Source: Clostridia bacterium
GTDB taxonomy: Bacteria; Bacillota; Clostridia; Oscillospirales; Acutalibacteraceae
DNA length: 64,000 nt
Direction: 5' to 3'
Assembly (NCBI GenBank): GCA_900767025.1
Contig: CAAFXS010000076.1
Coordinates: forward strand, 11,368 to 75,367
Part shown: positions 8,919-17,955 of the stretch, piece by piece
Numbering within the stretch: position 1 is the stretch's first letter
Layout: every line of letters begins with the position of its first letter
Notes under the pieces: generated by a model
Databases searched by the model: none
Told to the model about the DNA's origin: nothing
The model's input: the letters and a program-made list of their open reading frames with translations, nothing else
Made by a program: the position numbers and the translations under genes

Positions 8919-9866
8919 TTATTCAATTATTTCGCCGTAAGAGTCAAGCAAATTGCCGTTCTCATCCCAGGAAACGCCGGATGCCCAATAGTAAATTTGC
9001 CCCGTAGCGTCCTTATATGTTTTAACATTCTTAACATCCTTTTGTTCGATAAAGCTATGCTCTTTATCATAAACAAAATATCCGTTTTCATCTACAAAGG
9101 AATATTCATTTTCAAAGGCTTCACCTGTTGAAACATTAGTATAAGTCCCCTTTTGAGTGCTTGATTCAAAGGAATAGGAATATGTATTTCCGTCTGTATC
9201 ATAATACGGAACATAATCGTAAGTATACGCCTTTGCTAATCTGTCATATTTGAAATTCCCTTTGAAAAAATTATATTTTATTGTTCCGTCCTTGTTAAAG
9301 GTAGTAAATCTTACAGGATAGTACAATGAGCCGTCCTCATCGGAACAACAATTTTCATCCTTAACGCTTATGGACATATCATCGTCGTAATAAAGATATC
9401 CGTTGCTGTCAAGATAACAAAAATCGGAATTAAGGCGCTCGCCTGTTGAGTTTATGCAAAGATAATCATAACCTGTTTTTTCAAAGTCATAGGTATATTT
9501 GTTTCCGTCTGCGTCAGTATACACCATATCACTAAAATTAGTATACCTTGTTCCCTCTCTGTCATAAAATTTTTCACTGTTATAATATCGGTATACAGCA
9601 CCTATCCCCATAACAGATGCCAGGATGAATATGAGCGTAAATAAAATTACAAAAGCGTCTTTAGCACTCCTCTTATACTTCACCATACAAACAATACTTG
9701 TAATAATCGGAAAAAATATTGTCAAAACTATAAAAGCATTTCTTTTACTGCTATAACCGAAATCACACTTTAAGCATACAACCGTTACCAACAGTACCCT
9801 GGATAGATTAATAAGCAAATAGTATATTAGTTTGGATGCCTGACTTGCAAAAAATACTTCAGTCAT
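8919..9866 (-). CDS. Membrane protein with two tandem DG/YY-rich repeats
   Basis: The 315-residue protein has three hydrophobic segments in residues 10-92 and then a polar, Tyr/Asp/Gly-rich outer region. Two long repeats can be aligned by eye: residues 115-196 (YTDADGNKYTYDFE, STGERLNSD, DSNGYLYYDDD, NKDGTI) and 221-306 (YDTDGNTYSYSFE, STGEAFENE, DENGYFVYDKE, DENGNL). The pattern recalls WG/DG beta-repeat proteins, but no family is certain. AAGGAGA precedes the ATG, and a consensus promoter lies at 9920-9948. Function unknown; probably surface exposed. Confidence 0.7.
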   Translation of the reverse strand: MTEVFFASQASKLIYYLLINLSRVLLVTVVCLKCDFGYSSKRNAFIVLTIFFPIITSIVCMVKYKRSAKDAFVILFTLIFILASVMGIGAVYRYYNSEKFYDREGTRYTNFSDMVYTDADGNKYTYDFEKTGYDYLCINSTGERLNSDFCYLDSNGYLYYDDDMSISVKDENCCSDEDGSLYYPVRFTTFNKDGTIKYNFFKGNFKYDRLAKAYTYDYVPYYDTDGNTYSYSFESSTQKGTYTNVSTGEAFENEYSFVDENGYFVYDKEHSFIEQKDVKNVKTYKDATGQIYYWASGVSWDENGNLLDSYGEIIE

Positions 9867-9919
9867 AGAGCTTTCTCCTTATATGCTTGTTTCAAAGCAC
9901 ATATAGTTCATATATGTAT

Positions 9920-9948
9920 AGATTAACATAATTAATCCACTGTGTCAA
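9920..9948 (-). promoter_or_regulatory. Promoter of the repeat membrane protein gene
   Basis: TTGACA at 9948-9943, a 17-base spacer and TAATCT at 9925-9920 on the minus strand, about 55 bases before the start codon. Confidence 0.7.
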
Positions 9949-9959
9949 CACAAACAATT

Positions 9960-9984
9960 AAAGCCGAGGATAACCTCGGCTTTT
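9960..9984. terminator. Hairpin terminator between the MGMT-like gene and the repeat-protein gene
   Basis: A perfect stem, AAAGCCGAGG paired with CCTCGGCTTT around ATAA. T-tracts are short on both strands. It lies downstream of the minus-strand MGMT-family gene and of the CRISPR array, so it probably ends their transcripts. Confidence 0.65.
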
Positions 9985-10078
9985 CAATATTCATATGGAA
10001 TTTTTGTATGAAATCATAATGTAACAGGGCACATAAATACTGTTTCAAATTGCGGTTTGTAAGGTTGTTATGAACAAC

Positions 10079-10135
10079 CGTAGGGGCGACTACCAGTCGC
10101 CCGCCAATTCGGGCGGATAATATCCGCCCACTACG
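10079..10135. repeat. GC-rich palindromic intergenic element
   Basis: In an otherwise AT-rich gap a 57-base element is bounded by CGTAG and CTACG. It contains two internal palindromes: GGCGACT/AGTCGCC, then a block built from GGGCGG and CCGCCC. It resembles dispersed REP/BOX-like intergenic repeats. Only one copy is in this window, so its repetitive nature is an inference. Confidence 0.6.
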
Positions 10136-10158
10136 ATAACACCGCGACAAATACTAAT

Positions 10159-10452
10159 TTACCTTAATTGATATTTTTCCAAATCAACCTTATAACCGTC
10201 AACAACTATACCGTCGCCTTCTAATCTTTCTTTTTGCTTTTCTATTCCGCCGAAGGCATAATTTTTGGACAAACAGCCACTGCTGTTAACAACCTTGTAG
10301 CAGGGAAACTTGTCACCATCGGGATTATTATGAAGAATGTTCCCAACAACTCTTGCAAGCTTTTTGTTGCCTAAGTATTCTGCTATCTGCCCGTAGGTTA
10401 CTACCCTGCCTTTTGGAACAGTTGTCAAAAATTCATACACTTTTTCTTTCAT
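10159..10452 (-). CDS. MGMT-family DNA-binding-domain protein (alkyltransferase-like)
   Basis: The 97-residue protein matches the C-terminal DNA-binding/active-site domain of O6-methylguanine methyltransferases. It has GRVVTYGQIAEYLG (recognition helix region), RVVGNILHNNP and FPCYKVVNSSG. The family motif PCHRV is PCYKV here, with the alkyl-acceptor Cys51 retained, so it may be a minimal methyltransferase or a damage-binding ATL-like protein. Standing alone at 97 residues it lacks the usual N-terminal domain. It begins 37 bases beyond the leader-distal end of the CRISPR array in the same orientation and could receive read-through transcription. Confidence 0.85.
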   Translation of the reverse strand: MKEKVYEFLTTVPKGRVVTYGQIAEYLGNKKLARVVGNILHNNPDGDKFPCYKVVNSSGCLSKNYAFGGIEKQKERLEGDGIVVDGYKVDLEKYQLR

Positions 10453-10489
10453 TTACAAACCTTTGCTATTTCATCGGCACCCTTGCCTA

Positions 10490-11909
10490 ATTTTACTACC
10501 TTATGAAATTACACTACTCTCAAACACTAATATCCGCTAATATCCCATTGACTTAAGTTTTACTACCTTATGAAATTACACTACTCTCAAACCAATGTCT
10601 TGAAAGCCAAAATTGTAATTTAGTTTTACTACCTTATGAAATTACACTACTCTCAAACAAGTTACCGAGTACTTTAGACAAGCCGAGTGTTTTACTACCT
10701 TATGAAATTACACTACTCTCAAACAAACTGACTCCGCAGGAGCAACAGTTGGTTGTTTTACTACCTTATGAAATTACACTACTCTCAAACATTATTATAA
10801 GTATTCTGTTTCAACCCTCGTTTTACTACCTTATGAAATTACACTACTCTCAAACGGACTTAAACCGTAAAATATCAATAGTTAAGTTTTACTACCTTAT
10901 GAAATTACACTACTCTCAAACACTTGCTTCATTTGCTAAGTCTTTGCGTTGTTTTACTACCTTATGAAATTACACTACTCTCAAACTAGCACAGCAGGTG
11001 CAATGCGTTCCAGATCGTTTTACTACCTTATGAAATTACACTACTCTCAAACTAAAAATCTACTATTAGTAACTGCAGTTGCGTTTTACTACCTTATGAA
11101 ATTACACTACTCTCAAACAGAGAGGAGAGTTTATGGTTAATTGTTTTAGTTTTACTACCTTATGAAATTACACTACTCTCAAACACTGATGATTGGTTTA
11201 ACGCAATGGTAATAGTTTTACTACCTTATGAAATTACACTACTCTCAAACTTTGTTGCATCAGTTGTTACATCATAATCTGGTTTTACTACCTTATGAAA
11301 TTACACTACTCTCAAACTAGTGTAAAGAGCGGAGGCAATCGGATATTGTTTTACTACCTTATGAAATTACACTACTCTCAAACGCAATTCCTTATGATTG
11401 CTCTGAAATTGAGTTTTACTACCTTATGAAATTACACTACTCTCAAACTTCAACAATGCTTATGTATGTTCTCTTTTTGTTTTACTACCTTATGAAATTA
11501 CACTACTCTCAAACTACCTTTCTGTAAAGGGGGCTTTTAGTTTTGTTTTACTACCTTATGAAATTACACTACTCTCAAACGCGATGCCTTCAAGCTCATG
11601 CATTTCCATGGTTTTACTACCTTATGAAATTACACTACTCTCAAACAAAGCGAACAGTTGAAAACTGGGAACGAGGTTTTACTACCTTATGAAATTACAC
11701 TACTCTCAAACAGCAGTGCGCAGCTTAACATCACTGAGTTTAGTTTTACTACCTTATGAAATTACACTACTCTCAAACTGTTTGCGTGGCATTATCGCCG
11801 TATTCACTGTTTTACTACCTTATGAAATTACACTACTCTCAAACAAAACGGATGAACTCGTCGCTGTCCTCAAGTTTTACTACCTTATGAAATTACACTA
11901 CTCTCAAAC
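10490..11909 (-). CRISPR. Type II-A CRISPR array, 22 repeats and 21 spacers
   Basis: The 36-base repeat starts GTTTGAGAGTAGTG and ends GTAGTAAAAC when read on the minus strand, the usual type II-A form. Repeat starts on the plus axis run from 10490, 10557 and 10623 to 11874. Spacers are 29-31 bases, mostly 30. By eye all repeats match except the one at 10490-10525, which differs in its last base on the transcribed strand (T for C). That marks the old, leader-distal end. Transcription is therefore on the minus strand from a leader at 11910 and above, in the same direction as cas9-cas1-cas2-csn2. Newest spacers should be near 11845-11873. Confidence 0.98.
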
Positions 11910-11996
11910 CTCAAATGAGAGTAAACGGCGAACACTACAAATCGCCGGGAATTTCAAAGGCAAGTATATTATATACTGTTTTTCACTGATTTTCAA
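11910..11996 (-). promoter_or_regulatory. CRISPR leader: promoter plus leader-anchoring sequence
   Basis: On the minus strand TTGAAA (11996-11991) and TATAAT (11973-11968) are separated by 17 bases, giving a pre-crRNA promoter whose -35 box lies inside the last codons of csn2. Directly next to the first repeat is ATTTGAG (11916-11910). This is identical to the leader-anchoring sequence that the Cas1-Cas2 integrase of streptococcal type II-A systems uses to insert spacers at the leader end. Confidence 0.85.
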
Positions 11997-12657
11997 TAAT
12001 TTCACACATATCCTCATCAACAATATATGTTATTTCATTTTGAATTGAATCAAAGACTTTTTTATTTTCAATAACAAGTATTTCGATGCTTTGATATGTT
12101 AATTCTCTGTAAAATAATTCTAACTCTGTGGGACTGAAATAACTATGAAGATTAAGAATTACAAAGCATTTAACCGGTGAGTATCTTCTTGTCATAATGA
12201 TATAATCAAGCAATCTTGACATCAAATTATTGCTGTTCATATTTGGCTTAAAGCCTTGCATTTTTAACAGGTCGGTTATTTCCAAATTATCATCAAAATC
12301 AAAATCATAATCATAATTTTGAGATAATTTTTCAAGAAAATTTATTATATCCGCTTTGATGCTGACTGTACTTTCCTGCAAATATGTATTTGCATAATCG
12401 GACAAATCCTCATAAACCTTTTTCAAAAACGAGGATGAAAAATCAATACTGAAAATATCGGATATAAAGCATATATTATTTTTAAATTTAACGGGAGTGT
12501 AATTTTCAGAAAATACAATATTATTTTCGTCAAATGACCCGTTATAAAAACAACTGACAGTATTTCTGAATAGCTGTTGATTTTCAATGTACAATACATT
12601 TATTTTATGGTTAGACAAGCAAATAGGTTTTGTTAAAAAGTCAAAGCTTACCATCAT
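11983..12657 (-). CDS. csn2: Csn2, type II-A spacer acquisition protein
   Basis: The 224-residue protein is the last cas gene before the array, the usual type II-A position. The conserved Csn2 segment VILNLHSYFSPTELELFYRE and a following ILVIEN strand are visible near the C-terminus. Csn2 forms a tetrameric ring that slides on double-stranded DNA ends and is needed for spacer uptake with Cas1-Cas2 and Cas9. Its start overlaps the cas2 stop (ATGA), indicating translational coupling. Sequence similarity is modest, as is usual for this fast-evolving family; length and context support the call. Confidence 0.92.
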   Translation of the reverse strand: MMVSFDFLTKPICLSNHKINVLYIENQQLFRNTVSCFYNGSFDENNIVFSENYTPVKFKNNICFISDIFSIDFSSSFLKKVYEDLSDYANTYLQESTVSIKADIINFLEKLSQNYDYDFDFDDNLEITDLLKMQGFKPNMNSNNLMSRLLDYIIMTRRYSPVKCFVILNLHSYFSPTELELFYRELTYQSIEILVIENKKVFDSIQNEITYIVDEDMCEIIENQ

Positions 12658-12974
12658 AATATCAACAGCCTTTCATCAGTATCAACAACATTACTGTTGG
12701 ATTTTCCCGAAATAATTTCCATCTTGGAAAATTGCTTTTCTGTTACAGAAAGAATTTGCACCGAACCTTTTTCAGGCTGTGAGTTTTTAACCTCATTAAT
12801 TATCTGTGAAACCTGAGTTGAATTGAGTGCAAGCTTTGCATAAACAGATTCCTGAAGCATCATAAAACCGTCTTTAATCAAAAATCTTCTGAATTTTCTG
12901 TAATTTTTACGATCCTCTAAGGTTTCAGTGGGCAAATCAAAAAACACAATAACTCTCATAAATCTATAACTCAT
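12654..12974 (-). CDS. cas2: Cas2, CRISPR adaptation endonuclease-fold protein
   Basis: The 106-residue protein has the ferredoxin-like Cas2 start MRVIVFFDLPTET with the conserved Asp after VFF, then FRRFLIKDGFMMLQESVYAK and a C-terminal ILSVTEKQF. Cas2 dimers bridge Cas1 dimers in the spacer integrase. The start at 12974 (MSYRFMR) is preferred over the internal Met because type II-A Cas2 proteins typically begin MSYRYMR. It overlaps the end of cas1 by 11 bases and the start of csn2 by 4, so the genes are translationally coupled. Confidence 0.96.
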   Translation of the reverse strand: MSYRFMRVIVFFDLPTETLEDRKNYRKFRRFLIKDGFMMLQESVYAKLALNSTQVSQIINEVKNSQPEKGSVQILSVTEKQFSKMEIISGKSNSNVVDTDERLLIL

Positions 12975-13839
12975 AACGGTAAAATCTTATCTCTGCGGTG
13001 TCTCCGCTTTCAATAGCCGCAAAAACACTTTTTGTATAGATTTTAATTACATTTAAAAGTGTTTGCTTTTTTCCGTCAATAAAAAGCTCCATATTCAGTA
13101 AAGACAAAACAATCCTTTTTTCCTCGGCATCAAATTTTTGAGGATTATAATTTTTAACTGCTCTGTCAATTATAGGTCTAAAAGGCTCCATAATATCGCA
13201 GCCCAGGTTAAAGTGATTGAACATATTGTTATGAAAAAGTCCAAGCATTGTTGAATATCCGTTACACACAATTTCCCGATTAAAGCAGGATAGAATTATG
13301 CTATAACCGTAATTAAGCATGGCATTTATCGGACATTCGTCGTTTCGTGAAAATTTCTTACCGAACATTGAGTTAAAATAAACCTTTGCGGCATGCCCTT
13401 CTCGATTTGATTCATCGTTAAATTCGATTTCATCAATGTAATTATACAGCATATCCGCCTCACTCAATTTGAAGTATTCAAGGTTTTCAGCTTGCTTTTT
13501 AATCTTTTGTGCAACAATAGATGTCCAAACCGATTGCTTATTTATCTCTTTCCATTCAAGCTGAGTTCGCAATTTCAGTGAACAGTCGTGGCAACCGTAA
13601 TATGATACAAGCTCCGATGACGGATTTTGCTTTTCATCGCAAAATATAACTTTTATTTTTTGTTTTGTTAATTCGTTAAGCAAAGCGGTTGTAACGGAGG
13701 ACGCAGTATTTTCAACAATTAAAACTGATATTTCGCTGATATGCACACGCACCGTATTTTCACAGTCACGCACCACCATATAGCCCAGTCTTAAATCCAG
13801 CTTTGATGGTTTTGAAACTACTACCGTCCTCCATCCCAT
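12964..13839 (-). CDS. cas1: Cas1, CRISPR integrase
   Basis: The 291-residue protein starts MGWRTVVVSKPSKL like other type II-A Cas1 proteins. Metal-binding motifs are present: Glu in SNREGHAAKVYFN, His in the GLFHNNMFNHFNL region and Asp in CDIMEPFRPIID. Cas1 is the catalytic subunit that inserts new spacers at the leader-repeat junction. It lies 12 bases after cas9 and overlaps cas2, so cas9-cas1-cas2-csn2 form one transcription unit. Confidence 0.97.
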   Translation of the reverse strand: MGWRTVVVSKPSKLDLRLGYMVVRDCENTVRVHISEISVLIVENTASSVTTALLNELTKQKIKVIFCDEKQNPSSELVSYYGCHDCSLKLRTQLEWKEINKQSVWTSIVAQKIKKQAENLEYFKLSEADMLYNYIDEIEFNDESNREGHAAKVYFNSMFGKKFSRNDECPINAMLNYGYSIILSCFNREIVCNGYSTMLGLFHNNMFNHFNLGCDIMEPFRPIIDRAVKNYNPQKFDAEEKRIVLSLLNMELFIDGKKQTLLNVIKIYTKSVFAAIESGDTAEIRFYRYEL

Positions 13840-13851
13840 AACATTTCTCCT

Positions 13852-16800
13852 TTATTTCAGCAAATCTATTTCCTGTTCAAATAATCCTGTAATTGATTGA
13901 TTAATAAGCTTTACAGATTTATATCCCGACTGTATTTTATTGCTTATTGTAGTTACTCCGCTGTTTTTTGCCTCTCCGATTGCAGTTAAATCACCGCTTA
14001 ATACATTTGCGTGAAGAATGTTTATTATCTGCATTAGGGTATAACATTGTTCATAAAGTGACAGATTTGTAAACCTATCACGCTTGCTTACTAATGTATT
14101 TCCTATTTTACCGAATTTAGCTTTAAAGACAGTGTCAGTCATTTTGCGTGATAAGGCATCGTACAAATCCAAGTTGTCCTCTGCCGTAATTTCGTCAAAT
14201 GAGGTTATCTCCTTTTCTCTTCGCAATTCAGTGCATTTTGCAAGATAATTTGAAATCTTCTTTATATACTTTTCCTGACTTTGATTTATAACAAGCTGAA
14301 CAGCAGGCTTACAGCCAATTACTGCACCACCATTTTTCTTGCTACTAATATGCATTCTAAATCCGTCAATACTGATAAGTGCATTATACTTAACACAGGG
14401 AATAATAATTTTCACCTCATCAACGCCAAGCCTTTCTGCCATAAAGGCTTCCGGATTTTCTCTATATTCTTTTTCAATATACAAATCGACCGGCTCGAAG
14501 GAACGAACGTAATTACCTTTCTTGTCCTTGTATTCAACAAAAGCAAAATATGCTGATGATGGTCTGTTATATCCACCGTATTTATCAATATCCATCTTCT
14601 TTTTGCGCGGAACCTGACCTAATCCTTTTTTCAAAGGCATTTGGTCAAACAAGCCTCCGGACTGCTTGAAGGAATATCGTGTAAAACGAATATTATTTTT
14701 CGCCATTGTTGATTTAACGGTTTTAAGAGATTCATCATTTTCCGTAACCCATGCGCCTTTTGTTGAAAAGTCAAACATACGGTTCATACTCCATTTACCG
14801 CTTTGAATGTTGTTTATAAAGTATGCCTGCTTTGACTTAACAGTATAAACATTTCCCACAACGATATTAAGATAAGCATCCTTTGCATGATGAAAATCGT
14901 TAACATCACGGCTTTTAAGCATATCAAAATCCCTTCTGAAATCGGATGCAAGTCCTGATTTTATATATTCAACATCGGTATCGGGATAACGCTTTTTCAG
15001 CAGTTGTGCAACTGCCTTTGTTGATTGACGGGTTTCAACCAGCTGTCTTGAAACGAATGATGAAAGCTCCTCATCGGTCAATGGGGTGTTCCTTGTCAGC
15101 CTTTCAAATTTTTTCTTGCTTATAAGCTCCTTTGAAAGCAATGTTTTCCAAAACGGAGTCATATTGTTTCTTATTTCATTGCTTAACGGATAAATATTTC
15201 CTTTTACCTCATTAGCGGTTTTTAAGACAAGAACTCTGTTGTCAAGGCTGTCATCTTTTATTTTAGATTGAGGGAATATGTGGTCAATATCATATATGTT
15301 TCTGTTGTAAATCTCGTCTATTGAAATAGGCTTTCCTGTATACATACACCTGCCGAACTGAGTGTAATAAAGATATAATGAATCCCTTCTGAGTTCATTT
15401 TCATCAGTATTACACAACTGCTCATATAATTCTTTTTCCTCGTTTTTACAGAATTTATAAAGGTCCAAAAGTCTTTGCTTTCTTGATACCGTCCTTTTCT
15501 TTTCTCCCTCAAACCTGGCAACCTCAAGAAATACTTTTTTCGGCGCACAGCCTTGGATTTTTACTATTTCCTCCATTATCTGCATAGCTTGGTAAATAGG
15601 ACGCTTAATTTTAGGAGAAACATACAGGTCGTCGACCTCACGCTTTAAAGAGGTAAATTCAACTGTCTCGTTTTCTTTTTCGATATTCTCCCCAAAGTCG
15701 TAATTACCGCCTAATAACTGCATCAGGTTATCATTTGTTTCCCATAAGGCGTGAATAATATTTGTGTACTCCCCTGTTGATGGTAAAACAGCATTGATAC
15801 CGGTTAAAACCTTTTTGGAAAGGCGTCCCCAGCCTGAATACTTAAACTTTGATATTTTTTGAATTTCCTCATTTGAAAGCCTGTCCCCGTACTTTTTCAG
15901 CAATCGGTTTTTAAGTAGCTTTTTATCATCTCCGAAAATTGTAACTGCCTTTATTATTTCTTCCTTATCGGAATAGGGCAAATCAACAAATTCCAAATCC
16001 TTGAAGGATTTAAGATTGCTTTTGAAATCGCCGTCAATACCTGTTAATTCAACATCTCTGTAGCCGTTTGACGCCAAGTATTTTTTCAAAGCGGAAAAGG
16101 TTACTTTGTTCCTTTTTTCAAACAAATCCTTATATATGCTTTGCTTTAATTCAATGCTGATTTTTTCACCGTCAATTTTTAAGTTGTTAAGCTCGTTAAG
16201 TACCATATAAGCAGAGTACAAAAGTGAATTTTTAGGAATGACATCTTCTTTAGGCAGATAAGTGCACTTGCTTGTCAGGTTTTCAATAAATTTTTCAGCA
16301 CTTTTATCAATATCCACAACCTTTTCAAAATTCCAAGGATATATTTTTTCATCTGTTCTGACAACCCAGCTCTTATCACTGTGACTGTTTAGCGGACCGA
16401 CATAATACGGAACTTTGAAATTAAATATGTCAATAATTTTTTCACTGACAGTTTTGCCATCTGCATCCGACACTGACAAAAACGGTAAATACTCCTTGGC
16501 GTTATTGAGAATAGCTTTTAATTCTTCTCTGTTTACCTGCATAGGTATTACGGAATTATCCTTTGTTACGGCCTTTGGCAAAAAGGAATCAGATGCTATT
16601 TCGTTATACATTTGCTGATATTTTTCTTCCATCGGTTCTTTCGGCAGCTGTTTCCTCAAAAATTCGCAGAACAATTCCTGTGAGCATTTTTTCATAACAG
16701 GTTGTTTGTTTGAATATCCCGAATAAGAAAGATAGTTAGATGTTTTGTCATCATTTTTGTTGAAAATAAGATTATATTTTTCCGGGACATAAGCTTTTAC

Positions 16801-17790
16801 ATATTCTTTTAAAAGCTTTAGGTCACTTTTATGCTTGTTATATGTATCTACCTTTGCAAAGGAAATATATTTTCTTCCGTTTAATATATCGGCAAGCACA
16901 GCCCAATCGTAAACAGCTTTTATTTTTTCTACAAGTTCAAACTGTTCACCGTAAACACTTTCATAAACGGATTCTTTATCGTCATAACCGCCTTTAAAGG
17001 AAATACTTTTAGCCTCTGTGTCATTATATTCATCTGTACCGAAAAGGTCGCTCGCCTTTGCAGTTCCCCCCGAAAGCAGGGTAACAATTGCAGTTTCAAA
17101 AGCATTTACTTTTTTGTTAAGGCAAAATTCTTTGATAAGTGAATCTTTTTTCTTTGTTGCAGTCAAAGAACTGTTTTTGAGAATACCTTCCACTGTTTTT
17201 GTGTCTGAACAGTAAAGCCCGTTTGAATCATAATTATCTTTAACATAAATATTAAGTTCTTCCCAAATTTCAGGGAAATCAGAGCTGTCATTTTGCCCTA
17301 AATTATCACTGTCAAACAAAAAATGGCCCCTGTTTTTTATAATGTGACTTATTGCAAGATAAACAAGACGGACATCGTGTTCTTTTTTATTTTCAATAAG
17401 CTCTTTCCTTAAATGATATATTGTGGGATAATCAGCAAAGTAATCCCTGTCAGTGTAATCGGAGTCATTAAATATTGAATATTTTCCGTTTACGCTTTTG
17501 TCACTATCACAAAAAGCACTGTCATTCATTCTTTGAAAAAAAGCAATATCCTTTTTAGCAATTTCCTCGTTAAAAAGCATTTCAAGACAACTTTGCCTGA
17601 ATTTACTTCTATCCAATCTGCGTCTTGCACCTCGGAATGCTCTTCTCTCAACAGCAGTTTCTCCGCTGTCTAAAAGACGAATTCCCCACATGGAATTTCC
17701 TTTGAATTTAGGAATATTGTATTTCTCGTCAGTAACTGCCCAACCTATTGAATCTGTTCCTAAATCCAAACCTACATAATAATTTTTCAT
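13852..17790 (-). CDS. cas9: Cas9, RNA-guided DNA endonuclease (type II-A)
   Basis: The protein has 1312 residues when started at ATG 17790, supported by an AAGGGG ribosome-binding site; an upstream in-frame TTG at 17808 is rejected. Motifs in order are RuvC-I (YVGLDLGTDSIGW, D9), an Arg-rich bridge helix (RGARRRLDRSKFRQ), RuvC-II (VFLEVARFEG, E756), HNH (IYDIDHIFPQS, D836/H837) and RuvC-III (HHAKDAYLN, H968/D971). The catalytic residues of both nuclease domains are intact, so the enzyme should be active. Size, csn2 and repeat form all point to subtype II-A. The PAM cannot be read from this sequence. Confidence 0.98.
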   Translation of the reverse strand: MKNYYVGLDLGTDSIGWAVTDEKYNIPKFKGNSMWGIRLLDSGETAVERRAFRGARRRLDRSKFRQSCLEMLFNEEIAKKDIAFFQRMNDSAFCDSDKSVNGKYSIFNDSDYTDRDYFADYPTIYHLRKELIENKKEHDVRLVYLAISHIIKNRGHFLFDSDNLGQNDSSDFPEIWEELNIYVKDNYDSNGLYCSDTKTVEGILKNSSLTATKKKDSLIKEFCLNKKVNAFETAIVTLLSGGTAKASDLFGTDEYNDTEAKSISFKGGYDDKESVYESVYGEQFELVEKIKAVYDWAVLADILNGRKYISFAKVDTYNKHKSDLKLLKEYVKAYVPEKYNLIFNKNDDKTSNYLSYSGYSNKQPVMKKCSQELFCEFLRKQLPKEPMEEKYQQMYNEIASDSFLPKAVTKDNSVIPMQVNREELKAILNNAKEYLPFLSVSDADGKTVSEKIIDIFNFKVPYYVGPLNSHSDKSWVVRTDEKIYPWNFEKVVDIDKSAEKFIENLTSKCTYLPKEDVIPKNSLLYSAYMVLNELNNLKIDGEKISIELKQSIYKDLFEKRNKVTFSALKKYLASNGYRDVELTGIDGDFKSNLKSFKDLEFVDLPYSDKEEIIKAVTIFGDDKKLLKNRLLKKYGDRLSNEEIQKISKFKYSGWGRLSKKVLTGINAVLPSTGEYTNIIHALWETNDNLMQLLGGNYDFGENIEKENETVEFTSLKREVDDLYVSPKIKRPIYQAMQIMEEIVKIQGCAPKKVFLEVARFEGEKKRTVSRKQRLLDLYKFCKNEEKELYEQLCNTDENELRRDSLYLYYTQFGRCMYTGKPISIDEIYNRNIYDIDHIFPQSKIKDDSLDNRVLVLKTANEVKGNIYPLSNEIRNNMTPFWKTLLSKELISKKKFERLTRNTPLTDEELSSFVSRQLVETRQSTKAVAQLLKKRYPDTDVEYIKSGLASDFRRDFDMLKSRDVNDFHHAKDAYLNIVVGNVYTVKSKQAYFINNIQSGKWSMNRMFDFSTKGAWVTENDESLKTVKSTMAKNNIRFTRYSFKQSGGLFDQMPLKKGLGQVPRKKKMDIDKYGGYNRPSSAYFAFVEYKDKKGNYVRSFEPVDLYIEKEYRENPEAFMAERLGVDEVKIIIPCVKYNALISIDGFRMHISSKKNGGAVIGCKPAVQLVINQSQEKYIKKISNYLAKCTELRREKEITSFDEITAEDNLDLYDALSRKMTDTVFKAKFGKIGNTLVSKRDRFTNLSLYEQCYTLMQIINILHANVLSGDLTAIGEAKNSGVTTISNKIQSGYKSVKLINQSITGLFEQEIDLLK

Positions 17791-17801
17791 AATTTTACCC
17801 C

Positions 17802-17830
17802 TTGACAAATATATTTTTTTGATTTATACT
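17802..17830 (+). promoter_or_regulatory. Promoter of the tracrRNA, overlapping the cas9 5' region
   Basis: TTGACA at 17802-17807, a 17-base spacer and TATACT at 17825-17830 on the plus strand. It points away from cas9 and begins only 12 bases upstream of the cas9 start codon, so the -35 box overlaps the complement of the cas9 ribosome-binding region. Confidence 0.85.
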
Positions 17831-17836
17831 TAAGTC

Positions 17837-17955
17837 AATCTCAAAACTACCTTATGAGATTACACTACAAGTTCAAATAAAAATTTATTCAACCCGCCGT
17901 GAAAACGGCATCACAGTGTGTGAGCAAGGCCTACATCAGTAGGTCTTATTTTTTT
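17837..17955 (+). ncRNA. tracrRNA for the type II-A system
   Basis: An anti-repeat at 17846-17868 (ACTACCTTATGAGATTACAC and onward) matches the repeat complement over 23 bases with one change that still allows a G-U pair. It is followed by a nexus-like hairpin GCCGT-GAAA-ACGGC (17896-17909), a small hairpin TCACA-GTG-TGTGA (17911-17923) and a terminator stem AGGCCTAC/GTAGGTCT (17927-17946) with an eight-T tail. This is the expected tracrRNA layout. It is transcribed divergently from cas9. The 5' end is inferred from the promoter. Confidence 0.93.

Noticed and set aside
9932..10150. Minus-strand frame of about 72 codons between the MGMT-like gene and the repeat membrane protein
   Set aside because: It runs through the GC-rich palindrome and the terminator hairpin, has no ribosome-binding site and no recognisable sequence.
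10749..12048. Plus-strand open frames repeating YYLMKLHYSQT
   Set aside because: They are translations of the CRISPR repeats (two or three reading frames joined through spacers), with no ribosome-binding sites and no protein character.
17791..17808. Cas9 start at an upstream TTG (six extra residues)
   Set aside because: The AAGGGG ribosome-binding site lies between this TTG and ATG 17790, and family members begin just before the RuvC-I motif.
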